Source: Glacieibacterium sp038210595 | GTDB taxonomy: Bacteria; Pseudomonadota; Alphaproteobacteria; Sphingomonadales; Sphingomonadaceae | Assembly: GCA_038210595.1 (NCBI GenBank) | Contig: JBBQWN010000009.1 | Coordinates: forward strand, 31,747-95,746 | DNA length: 64,000 bases | Reading direction: 5' to 3' | In this document: one piece after another, positions 32,941 through 40,633 of the stretch | Numbering within the stretch: position 1 is the first letter of the stretch | How the letters are laid out: every line of letters starts with the position of its first letter | Made by a program: the position numbers and the translations under genes | The notes under the pieces: model-generated | Told to the model about the DNA's origin: nothing | Seen by the model: the letters and a program-made list of their open reading frames with translations, nothing else | Databases searched by the model: none

Positions 32941-35436
32941 ATGACGTTCGCCGCAGCCTTGCGTGCCGGGTCCGCCGGTTTCGCCTTCATGCTTGCCGTG
33001 CCGGCCCTTGCGCAGGACGCGCCGCCGCCAGTGGACACCGCGGCAGCACCGGAAGCCGCGGTCGACGATGCGGACATCGTCGTCACCGCCGTGTCGCGCA
33101 GCACCAACCGGCTCGACTCGAGCGTCTCGGTCAGCGGCATCTCGTTCGAACAGGCGCAGAAGCTGGCGCCGCGTTCGGTCGCCGAAGTCTTCCGGCAGCT
33201 GCCCGGCATCCGCTCCGAATCGTCGGGTGGCGAGGGCAATGCCAATATCGCGGTGCGCGGGCTCCCGGTGGCCAGCGGCGGTGCCAAGTTCCTGCAGCTG
33301 CAGGAAGACGGCCTGCCGGTGCTGGAATTCGGCGACATCACCTTCGGCAACGCCGACATCTTCCTGCGCGCCGATTTCAACGTCAGCCGCATCGAGGCGG
33401 TGCGCGGCGGCTCGGCCTCGACCTTTGCGTCGAATTCGCCCGGCGGCGTCATCAACCTGATCTCCAAGACCGGCACCCAGGAGGGCGGCTCCATCCAGGG
33501 TACGGTCGGCCTCGACTATGAGGAATACCGGATCGACGCCGACTATGGCGGCAAGCTGGGTGAGGACTGGACCTATCACGTCGGCGGCTTCTACCGGCAG
33601 GGCGAGGGGCCGCGGCGCGCCGGCTATGACGGCAACAAGGGCGGCCAGATCAAGGCCAACATCACGCGCAAGTTCGACGGCGGCTATGTCCGCCTCTACG
33701 GCAAATATCTGAACGACCGCGCCATCGGCTATCTGCCCAATCCGGTGCGGGTGAACGGCACCGACGGCAACCCCGACTACCGCAACATCACCAACTTCAG
33801 CATCAACAACGACACGCTGCACAGCAAATATTTCCGTGATGCGCTGTCGCTGGGCCGGGATAACCAGCCGACCACCGCCGACATCCGCGACGGCCAGCAC
33901 CCGCTGGTCTATGCCATCGGCGCGGAGGGCAGCTGGGACTTCGCCGAAGGGTGGAACGTCATCGACCGTTTCCGTTATTCCGACACGTCGGGCCGCTTCG
34001 TCTCGCCGTTCCCTGCGGCGGTGCAGGACGCGCAGACCACCGCCGACAGCATCGGCGGCGCGGGTTCGACACTGCGCTATGCGACGGGTCCGAACGCCGG
34101 GCAGACGATCGCCGATCCGGCTGGGCTCAACGGCAACGGCCTGCTGGCCTCGATCGTCCTGTTCGATGTCAAACTGAACAGCCTGAACAACATCACCAAC
34201 GACCTGCGCGTCACCAAGGAACTGAAGCTGGGCAATGCCAACCTGACGCTGCAGGGCGGCTATTATTTCTCGCGCCAGACGATCAACACGACCTGGCTGT
34301 GGGCGTCGTACCTGTTGGAGGTGAAGGGCGGCGGCACGGCCGCGCTGATCGACGTCGCCAACGCCGGCGGGCAGCTGCAGACCGAGAACGGCGTCGTCGC
34401 CTACGGCGCCAGCTTCTTCGGCAACTGCTGCCGCCGCATTTACAACATCGACTACACCACCAACGCGCCGTTCGCGTCCGCCAGCCTGAACATCGACCGG
34501 CTGACCCTCGACGGCTCGCTGCGCTATGATTTCGGCCGCGCCCGCGGCCAGATCTTTGGGGCCGATCTCGGCGGCGGCCGGGTCGGGGTGACGACCTTCG
34601 ACGTCAACGGCAACGGCAGCATCTCGGTCCCCGAGACGCAGGTCTCGGTGATCCCGCTCGATTCGCCCGCCCCCGTCCGGTACAACTACGACTATCTGTC
34701 CTACTCGTTCGGCGCCAACTACCGCGTGCTCGACACGCTGGCGATCTTCGGGCGCTACAGCCGCGGCGCGCGCGCCAACGCCGACCGCCTGCTGTTCGGC
34801 CCGGCGGTCAGCACCACCACCGGCCGCCTGACCGACAGCACCGCCGCGGTCGATTTCGTCGACCAGGCCGAGGCGGGCGTGAAGTTCCGCTCCGGGCCGC
34901 TGTCGCTCTACGCGACCGGCTTCTACGCCAAGACCGAGGAGCAGAATTTCGAGGCGACGACGCAGCGCTTCTTCAACCGCAAATACGATGCCTATGGCGT
35001 CGAGCTGGAAGGTGCCTTCCGCACCGGCGATTTCAGCATCACCGCCAGCGGCACCTACACCCATGCCAAGATCAAGAGCGACGTGCTGAACCCCGCGGTC
35101 GTCGGCAACCGGCCGCGGCGGCAGGCGGAATTCACCTATCAGTTGACGCCGCAGTTCCAGCACGACTGGTTCACCGCCGGCTTCAACGTCGTCGGCACCA
35201 CCGCCTCCTATGCCCAGGACAACAACCAGCTGAAGCTGCCGGCGTTCGCGCAGTTGAACACCTTCCTCGTCGTCAATCCGGTCGAGCGCGTCGCCGTGTC
35301 GTTGAACGTCAACAACCTGCTCAACCAGAAGGGCTTTACCGAGGCCGAGGAGGGCAGCATCCCCGCCAACGGCATCGTGCGCGCGCGGTCGATCAGCGGG
35401 CGGACGATCTCGGCGTCGGTCCGCCTCGACTTCTGA
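32941..35436 (+). CDS. TonB-dependent outer-membrane receptor for sucrose
   Basis: An 831-residue receptor. Signal peptide with cleavage near ALAQDA (about residue 25), TonB box DADIVVTA at about 43-50, plug domain (RSVAEVFRQLPGIRSESSGGEGNANIAVRGLP ... SRIEAVRGGSASTFASNSPGGVINLISKTG), then a beta barrel ending in a Phe (SASVRLDF). It uses proton-motive force through TonB to take up a sugar, here presumably sucrose or a fructoside, judged by the GH68 and fructokinase genes that follow. Its stop overlaps the GH68 start by one base (TGATG). Confidence 0.92.
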   Translation: MTFAAALRAGSAGFAFMLAVPALAQDAPPPVDTAAAPEAAVDDADIVVTAVSRSTNRLDSSVSVSGISFEQAQKLAPRSVAEVFRQLPGIRSESSGGEGNANIAVRGLPVASGGAKFLQLQEDGLPVLEFGDITFGNADIFLRADFNVSRIEAVRGGSASTFASNSPGGVINLISKTGTQEGGSIQGTVGLDYEEYRIDADYGGKLGEDWTYHVGGFYRQGEGPRRAGYDGNKGGQIKANITRKFDGGYVRLYGKYLNDRAIGYLPNPVRVNGTDGNPDYRNITNFSINNDTLHSKYFRDALSLGRDNQPTTADIRDGQHPLVYAIGAEGSWDFAEGWNVIDRFRYSDTSGRFVSPFPAAVQDAQTTADSIGGAGSTLRYATGPNAGQTIADPAGLNGNGLLASIVLFDVKLNSLNNITNDLRVTKELKLGNANLTLQGGYYFSRQTINTTWLWASYLLEVKGGGTAALIDVANAGGQLQTENGVVAYGASFFGNCCRRIYNIDYTTNAPFASASLNIDRLTLDGSLRYDFGRARGQIFGADLGGGRVGVTTFDVNGNGSISVPETQVSVIPLDSPAPVRYNYDYLSYSFGANYRVLDTLAIFGRYSRGARANADRLLFGPAVSTTTGRLTDSTAAVDFVDQAEAGVKFRSGPLSLYATGFYAKTEEQNFEATTQRFFNRKYDAYGVELEGAFRTGDFSITASGTYTHAKIKSDVLNPAVVGNRPRRQAEFTYQLTPQFQHDWFTAGFNVVGTTASYAQDNNQLKLPAFAQLNTFLVVNPVERVAVSLNVNNLLNQKGFTEAEEGSIPANGIVRARSISGRTISASVRLDF

Positions 35437-36503
35437 TGACGTCTCCCTGGACGGCGGCGGCGGTGGCGGGCATCGCCGCCGCGCCCTGCCCGGCGCTGCC
35501 GCCGGTCGGCCGCATTCGGCGGATCGCGGGCGACCTCGACCTGTGGGATTTCTGGCCGGTGCAGTTCGCCGACGGCCGCGTCGCGCCGATCGCCGGCGGC
35601 GAATTGTGGTTCGCGCTGTCGGCCGCGGCGGCGGGCGAGCCGGTGCTGCGCCACGACCGCGCCCGGCTGCGCCTGCTGCACCGAGACGGTGACACATGGC
35701 GCGATCTCGGACCGGCGCTGCCCGATGGGGTGTCGCCGGGCAGCCGCGAATGGTCGGGCTCGGCAGTGGTCGATGCGCGGCGGGAGGTGGTGACCCTGTA
35801 TTTCACGGCCGCCGGGCGCCGCGGCGAGGCCAGACCGACCTATGAACAACGCCTGTTCGAAACCCGCGGGCGGCTCCGCCCCGACGGCACCATCGCCGGC
35901 TGGAGCCCGCCAGTTCTGTCGGTCGCCAGCGACGGCATCGATTATGTCATTGCCGACCAAGCCGAGGGCGCGGTCGGCACGATCAAGTCGTTCCGCGACC
36001 CCGGCTGGTTCAAGGACCCCGCCGACGGGGCTGCCTACCTGCTGTTCGCCGGGTCGCTGGCGCGGTCGACGTCCGCCTTCAACGGCGCGGTCGGGATCGC
36101 GGCACGGACCGCCGACGGCTGGCGGCTGCGCCCGCCGCTGGTGCATGCGGACGGGGTCAACAACGAGCTGGAGCGGCCGCATGTCGTGGTCCACGCCGGA
36201 CGTTACTATCTGTTCTGGTCGACCCAGGCGTCGGTGTTCGCGCCCGGCATCGTCGCGCCGACCGGGCTGTACGGCATGGTCGCCGACAGCTTGTCCGGCA
36301 CCTACCGTCCGCTGAACGGCACCGGGCTGGTCGCCGCCAACCCGGACAGCGCGCCGTTCCAGGCGTATAGCTGGCTGGTGCTCCCCGACCTCAGCGTCAG
36401 CAGCTTCGTCGACCAGCCCGGGCCCGGCCGCGCCGGTTTCGGCGGCGTGCCGGCACCGGAGTTCAGGATCGGCCTCGACGGCGACCGCGCATGGATCGCC
36501 TGA
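35436..36503 (+). CDS. GH68 family sucrose hydrolase (beta-fructosidase/levansucrase fold)
   Basis: A 355-residue five-bladed propeller enzyme. The nucleophile is Asp38 in DLDLWDFWPV, the transition-state stabiliser Asp188 in SFRDPGW, and the acid/base Glu246 in NELERPH; SREWSGSA is the substrate-binding blade. It is shorter than secreted levansucrases (about 420-580 residues) and has no signal peptide; the N-terminus PWTAAAVAGI aligns with the WT-x-A-x-V start of intracellular members. With an inner-membrane permease and fructokinase alongside, cytoplasmic sucrose hydrolysis is more likely than levan synthesis. It overlaps the fructokinase gene by 13 bases. Confidence 0.9.
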   Translation: MTSPWTAAAVAGIAAAPCPALPPVGRIRRIAGDLDLWDFWPVQFADGRVAPIAGGELWFALSAAAAGEPVLRHDRARLRLLHRDGDTWRDLGPALPDGVSPGSREWSGSAVVDARREVVTLYFTAAGRRGEARPTYEQRLFETRGRLRPDGTIAGWSPPVLSVASDGIDYVIADQAEGAVGTIKSFRDPGWFKDPADGAAYLLFAGSLARSTSAFNGAVGIAARTADGWRLRPPLVHADGVNNELERPHVVVHAGRYYLFWSTQASVFAPGIVAPTGLYGMVADSLSGTYRPLNGTGLVAANPDSAPFQAYSWLVLPDLSVSSFVDQPGPGRAGFGGVPAPEFRIGLDGDRAWIA

Positions 36504-37348
36504 CCGGCGGCATCGAGATCGGCGGCACCAAGACCGTCGTGCTGATCGCGCGCGGCCGGACCATCGTCGAGCTGCGGCGGATCGCGACGACGACCCCGGC
36601 CGCGACGCTGGCGGCCTGCCGCGCGGCGTTCGCCGAGTGGGCGCGCCACGGCCCGCTGGCGGCGCTCGGCATCGGCAGCTTCGGGCCGCTCGACATCGCC
36701 GGCGGGCGGATCACCAACACCCCCAAGCCGGGCTGGGCGGGCACCGAGGTCGTCGCGGCGTTCGCGGACCTCGGCGTGCCGGTCGCCTTCGACACCGACG
36801 TCAACGCCGCCGCGCTGGCCGAGCACCGCTGGGGCGCATCCAAGGGCACCGCGGTCAGCGTCTATCTGACCATCGGCACCGGCATCGGTGCGGGGATCGT
36901 CGTCGGCGGGCGGCCGCTGCATGGCCTCGTCCATCCCGAGGTCGGGCATATCGGCGTCGCGTCCGGCGACGGCTTCGCAGGCATCTGCCCGTTCCACGGC
37001 GACTGCCTGGAGGGCCTGGCGTCCGGCCCGGCGATTGCCGCGCGGACGGGGCAGGACGCCGCCAGCCTGGATGCCAATCACCCGGTGTGGCCCGTAGTGG
37101 CGGGGGAGATCGCCGCGGTGCTGACGATGCTGCTGCTCACTGTGTCGCCGGAGCGGATCATCATCGGCGGCGGCGTCGGGCACGGCCAGCCGCAGCTGCT
37201 GCCGCTTATCCGCGCCGACGTCGCCCGGCGCCTGAATGCCTATGTCGCCCCAGTGACGCCCGACACGCTGCGCACCATCCTCTGCGCGCCGGGGCTGGGC
37301 GACCTGAGCGGACCGCTCGGCGCGATCGCGCTGGCCGCGCCGGAATAG
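36491..37348 (+). CDS. ROK-family fructokinase
   Basis: A 285-residue sugar kinase. The phosphate loop is GGIEIGGTKTVVLIA near the N-terminus, the catalytic Asp lies in AFDTDVNAAALAE and the ROK signature is LTIGTGIGAGIVVGG ... HPEVGHIGV. The zinc-binding loop GICPFHGDCLEGLASGPA matches the fructokinase subgroup (ScrK/Mak) rather than plain glucokinase. It phosphorylates the fructose released by the GH68 enzyme. It is the last gene of the sucrose operon. Confidence 0.88.
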   Translation: MDRLTGGIEIGGTKTVVLIARGRTIVELRRIATTTPAATLAACRAAFAEWARHGPLAALGIGSFGPLDIAGGRITNTPKPGWAGTEVVAAFADLGVPVAFDTDVNAAALAEHRWGASKGTAVSVYLTIGTGIGAGIVVGGRPLHGLVHPEVGHIGVASGDGFAGICPFHGDCLEGLASGPAIAARTGQDAASLDANHPVWPVVAGEIAAVLTMLLLTVSPERIIIGGGVGHGQPQLLPLIRADVARRLNAYVAPVTPDTLRTILCAPGLGDLSGPLGAIALAAPE

Positions 37349-37523
37349 TCCCTGGCCATGCAGCTGGCTAACGCCCTGCCCGCACCCGGCACGGTTGCCA
37401 CGATCTATAGTCTTTGATGCGCGAAACAATCGGCTTGAGGCGACCGGCGGGCAGAAGTCTCGCCGTTCGTCGTAAAACCCCGCCAAATCTACCTTGTATC
37501 GACTCTCTGCGGCGCCCGATGAA

Positions 37524-37549
37524 GGTCCTACGACCCTGGTCCAATTTAC
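37524..37549 (+). promoter_or_regulatory. Shared box upstream of the PEP-CTERM gene (copy 1)
   Basis: GGTCCTACGACCCTGG (37524-37539) is followed directly by TCCAATTTAC (37540-37549). The first part contains the near-palindrome GGTC-N-TA-N-GACC. Both elements recur in the same order upstream of the HAF autotransporter (43147 to 43100, opposite strand), there separated by 22 bases. The box ends 79 bases before the PEP-CTERM start codon. It is a candidate activator site. Confidence 0.5.
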
Positions 37550-37617
37550 TGGCAAACGCCTAACGGCATATTCTGCGCGCACCACCTGCTTTCGGAATGC
37601 AACAGGAGTGTCGGGCT

Positions 37618-38343
37618 ATGAACAGATTTGCACTGGTGTCCGCGCTGGCGCTGGCAGCGGTTTCGGCCCCGGCGGTCGCGGCTGACAGCTATTCGGGCAC
37701 CGTCAACGGGGCGTTCAGCGATGCGGTGCTGACCGGCAGCGTAATTGCGATCGATAACAGCCTGCAATCGTTCGACAACAGCACGACCGCTGTTTTCAGC
37801 TATCTCAATCTGGCAGCCAACAACAGCACCATCAGCTGGGGTGACAACCCCGGCTTCAGCTTCCTGAACTTCCAGGGCGCGAGCTTCAGCAATATTGCAC
37901 CCGACACCGACTTCCTGCTCGGCACGATCAGCTATGTGAACGGGACCAGCGATCTGGCGACGCTGATTTTTGGTGCGACGCTGACCCTCGATCTGGGGTC
38001 GGGCATCGACCTCAAGACCAGCCAGCTCTCGATCGTCACGACTCAGAACACCGGTCTGAGCGCCGCGCGGGACGCCGATTTCATCGGCTTCAGCGATTTC
38101 CCGCAGACCTTCAATGTCTATGAGGGCGCATTGTCGATCGTCAACATCTATGGGCGCATCGTCGGCGATCCGACGGTGACCCTGAGCTCGATCGCGATCA
38201 CGCCTGGCTTCGAGTCCAGCGGCTTTATCGGCACGGGCGTCGGCGCGGTGCCCGAGCCGGCGACCTGGGCACTCATGATCGGCGGTTTCGGCATCGCGGG
38301 GGTCGGGCTGCGGCAGCGCCGGCGGCACCTATTTCACGCCTAG
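37618..38343 (+). CDS. PEPxxWA-CTERM sorting-signal surface protein
   Basis: A 241-residue secreted protein: signal peptide MNRFALVSALALAAVSAPAVAA, a Ser/Thr/Asn-rich beta domain without Cys, and the sorting tail VPEPATWALMIGGFGIAGVGL followed by RQRRR. The PEPxxWA variant is typical of sphingomonads and is cleaved by an exosortase; such proteins are linked to exopolysaccharide. No exosortase gene is in the window. AGGAG lies ten bases before the ATG. It is a single gene with a box shared with the autotransporter promoter. Confidence 0.88.
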   Translation: MNRFALVSALALAAVSAPAVAADSYSGTVNGAFSDAVLTGSVIAIDNSLQSFDNSTTAVFSYLNLAANNSTISWGDNPGFSFLNFQGASFSNIAPDTDFLLGTISYVNGTSDLATLIFGATLTLDLGSGIDLKTSQLSIVTTQNTGLSAARDADFIGFSDFPQTFNVYEGALSIVNIYGRIVGDPTVTLSSIAITPGFESSGFIGTGVGAVPEPATWALMIGGFGIAGVGLRQRRRHLFHA

Positions 38344-38693
38344 CTGTTCTTGCGGCTAACGGGCGTGGACGTCCTTGCAATTTGCCGCGGATAATCGGCT
38401 TGCGCGTGCGGCAACATCAAGCCAGCACGGTCAACGAGAATGACCGCCATAGTTCGTCGGGGTCGACCCGGCACCAGTCATTCAAACAAGCTTGCGCGCG
38501 CACCGGGACGAAACCGGTTCAGGTGGCAGGTTTAGGCTAGACCGTGACCGAGGCGGGGCGAGGCTCCGTCAGCCGCGGTTGGCGCCATTATATTTTAACA
38601 GGAACCTGGTTTGGGGCACCGAGTTGTGTCGGCGGCCCCGCAGCACGTCGGCGTGGCGAGTATGCGTTCCTGCTCGCAACCGGGAGCCGACCT
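38344..38693. other. Non-coding stretch, no supported gene
   Basis: Between the PEP-CTERM gene and the catalase-like stump there is about 350 bases without a convincing frame on either strand. A local AT-rich block (CATTATATTTTAACAGGAAC, about 38586-38605) could be a promoter -10 region for the stump. Nothing else stands out. Confidence 0.4.
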
Positions 38694-38975
38694 ATGAGTA
38701 AGCCGTATCTGCGCTACTCGCCCGATCTCGAGATACTCGCCGAGGACGAGCAACGGCTCACAACCGAAATTCTTGCGAAAATGGCCTCGACCAACCGCTC
38801 CGCCTTCGAGCGGCATCGCCATGCGGTGCGCGACGCGCATGCCAAGAGCCACGGCTTCCTGAAGGGCGAACTTGTTGTTCCCGACCTGCCCGAACAGCTG
38901 CGCCAGGGGCTGTTCGCGAAGCCCAAATACTGTCTCGTTGTGGTTTCGATGCGCCCGCTTATGGCAGCGCCGTAG
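38694..38975 (+). pseudogene. Truncated catalase-like heme peroxidase (N-terminal stump)
   Basis: A 93-codon frame with a good ribosome site (GGGAG). The first 80 residues (PYLRYSPDLEILAEDEQRL, AFERHRHAVRDAHAKSHG, FLKGELVVPDLPEQLRQGLFAKP) match the start of the catalase-related SrpA-like family of about 340-380 residues. After FAKPKY the sequence departs from the family and stops within 15 codons. The heme pocket and the rest are missing, and no continuation is seen in another frame. It is a deletion remnant. Confidence 0.7.
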
Positions 38976-39102
38976 CCATCAGCCGCATGCATCGAAGCGA
39001 TGCGGACAAGCGATTGGCGGGCATGGCAGCCAACGATTAGCGTGTGTCTCGTCACCGGGCCTTCACACTGTGGTTGCGCGACCGTCACCCTAGGAGAATT
39101 GC

Positions 39103-39306
39103 ATGTCCGTTTTAGTCGCCCGCGCCGCCATAGTCGCGTGTGACTTCGGCGTTGCTGCCCCTGCCCTGGCAGGCGAATGCGCGGCCGACCAGGGCCGCGT
39201 CAATCGGCTGGCCGGCGCCCCGTCCGCTGGCAAGGCCGTCACCGACACTGTCCTCGGCGCCGTCGACCTCGGCAAGGAGATCTCGGTCGATGACCGCGGT
39301 GAGTAA
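39103..39306 (+). pseudogene. Truncated exported cupin protein (N-terminal stump)
   Basis: This frame starts with a signal-like segment ending APALAGEC and continues with ADQGRVNRL, then GKAVTDTVLGAVDLGKEI. That is the opening of a family of exported cupin proteins of about 150 residues that runs on into a metal-binding cupin barrel (typically LVIQPGGVVPWHSH). Here it stops at residue 67 just before the barrel, and none of the cupin His motifs follow in any frame. A lost cupin gene next to an MFS gene is the best reading. Confidence 0.65.
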
Positions 39307-39372
39307 GGCCCTTTCCGCGCTCCCCCGGTTTCGCCAGACGGGGACGCATCCCTCTCGCCGTCAGGATTGCCT

Positions 39373-40566
39373 GTGACCGCAGCCGCCGCCATTCTGCCGC
39401 CCAGCGCCCGCTCCGGTCACGGTGTCAGCCCGCTGACCGTCGGCCTGATCGGCTTCCTGACGCTCGTCGACCTGTTCGCCACCCAGGCGATCCTGCCGAC
39501 CCTGGCGCAGCTCTACCATGTCAAGCCGTCGGACATCGGGCTGGCCGCCAACGCGAGCACGCTCGGAATGGCCATCGCAGGGCTGCTCGCGGGTTCGTTC
39601 GGCGAACGGCTGGAGCGCCGGCGCGCCATTGTGGCAGCGCTGGCTACGCTGGCGCTGCCAACACTGGCGCTGAGCGTCGCGCCGACCCTTGCGGTGTTCG
39701 CATTGCTGCGCATCGCGCAGGGCTTGTGCATGGCAACGGCGTTCACCCTGACCATCGCTTATCTGAACGAGCGCTGCAGTGTCAGCGGGGCGACGACGGC
39801 GCTCGCAGCCTATGTCACCGGCGGAGTGGCGAGCAATCTCGTCGGCCGTCTCGTGGCCGCGACCGTCACCGGCATCGCCGGGACCGAGGCGAACTTCATT
39901 CTGTTCGCTTTCCTCAATCTCGTCGGGGCGGCACTGGTCGCCTGGCGTCTCAGCCATACCCCGCCGATGGCGACCGGCAAGGTTCCCGGTCGGCGCTTCT
40001 GGCATGCATGGCGCGAGCATCTTGCCAATCCACGGCTGTTGCGCAGTTATGGCGCTGGGTTTCTCATCCTGTTCGCCTTTATCGGCCTGTTCTCCTACGT
40101 CGGCTTTGTGCTGGCGCGACCGCCGCTGTCGCTGTCGATGATGGCGCTCGGCCTTGTCTTCCTGTGCTTCGCGCCGTCGATGGTGACGACGCCGCTGGCC
40201 GGGCGGATTGCGACCAGGGTGGGCGCGCACCGCGCCTTGCCGCTGGCGCTGCTGCTGGCGCTCATCGCACTGCCGCTGCTCGCGCTGCCGTCGCTGCCGG
40301 CGGTGCTCGCCGGTCTGACGCTGGTCGGCGTCGGCACCTTCTTTGCCCAAGCGGTAGCCACTGGCGCGGTCGGACGCTTCGCCACCCACGACCGCGCTGC
40401 CGCCAGCGGCCTCTATCTCAGCTTCTACTATGGCGGAGGGCTCGCTGGAGCCGCCGCAATAGGTCAGGTCTTCGACCGGCTGGGCTGGACTGCGGCGCTG
40501 ATCGCCGTCGGCGTCGCCCTCGCACTGGCCGCGCTTCTCGGTCTCGGGTTGCGTTCGGAAGTCTAG
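39373..40566 (+). CDS. MFS transporter, YnfM/AraJ-like
   Basis: A 397-residue, twelve-span MFS permease (LTVGLIGFLTLVDLFATQAILPTLA, ERLERRRAIVAALATLALP, LLRIAQGLCMATAFTLTIAYLNE). The family includes drug and arabinose-like exporters; the substrate is unknown. The start is the GTG at 39373, preceded by AGGA seven bases upstream; a TTG two codons earlier is possible. It follows the cupin stump by 66 bases and may once have been co-transcribed with it. Confidence 0.85.
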   Translation: MTAAAAILPPSARSGHGVSPLTVGLIGFLTLVDLFATQAILPTLAQLYHVKPSDIGLAANASTLGMAIAGLLAGSFGERLERRRAIVAALATLALPTLALSVAPTLAVFALLRIAQGLCMATAFTLTIAYLNERCSVSGATTALAAYVTGGVASNLVGRLVAATVTGIAGTEANFILFAFLNLVGAALVAWRLSHTPPMATGKVPGRRFWHAWREHLANPRLLRSYGAGFLILFAFIGLFSYVGFVLARPPLSLSMMALGLVFLCFAPSMVTTPLAGRIATRVGAHRALPLALLLALIALPLLALPSLPAVLAGLTLVGVGTFFAQAVATGAVGRFATHDRAAASGLYLSFYYGGGLAGAAAIGQVFDRLGWTAALIAVGVALALAALLGLGLRSEV

Positions 40567-40633
40567 CCGATGAGCGCCCGCTGCGCCGCTACCACCGCAT
40601 CGCCATCCTGCGCCGGGTGCCGGTCACGCGCGC

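Noticed and set aside
32773..35697. A 974-codon open frame on the minus strand across the TonB receptor gene
   Set aside because: It is antisense to a well-supported receptor, has His/Arg/Asp-rich low-quality translation and no family pattern. High GC keeps such frames open.
37340..37617. Possible sigma-54 promoter for the PEP-CTERM gene, as known for exosortase regulons elsewhere
   Set aside because: No TGGC-N8-TGC-type element at the right spacing was found; the shared GGTC box is the only clear signal.
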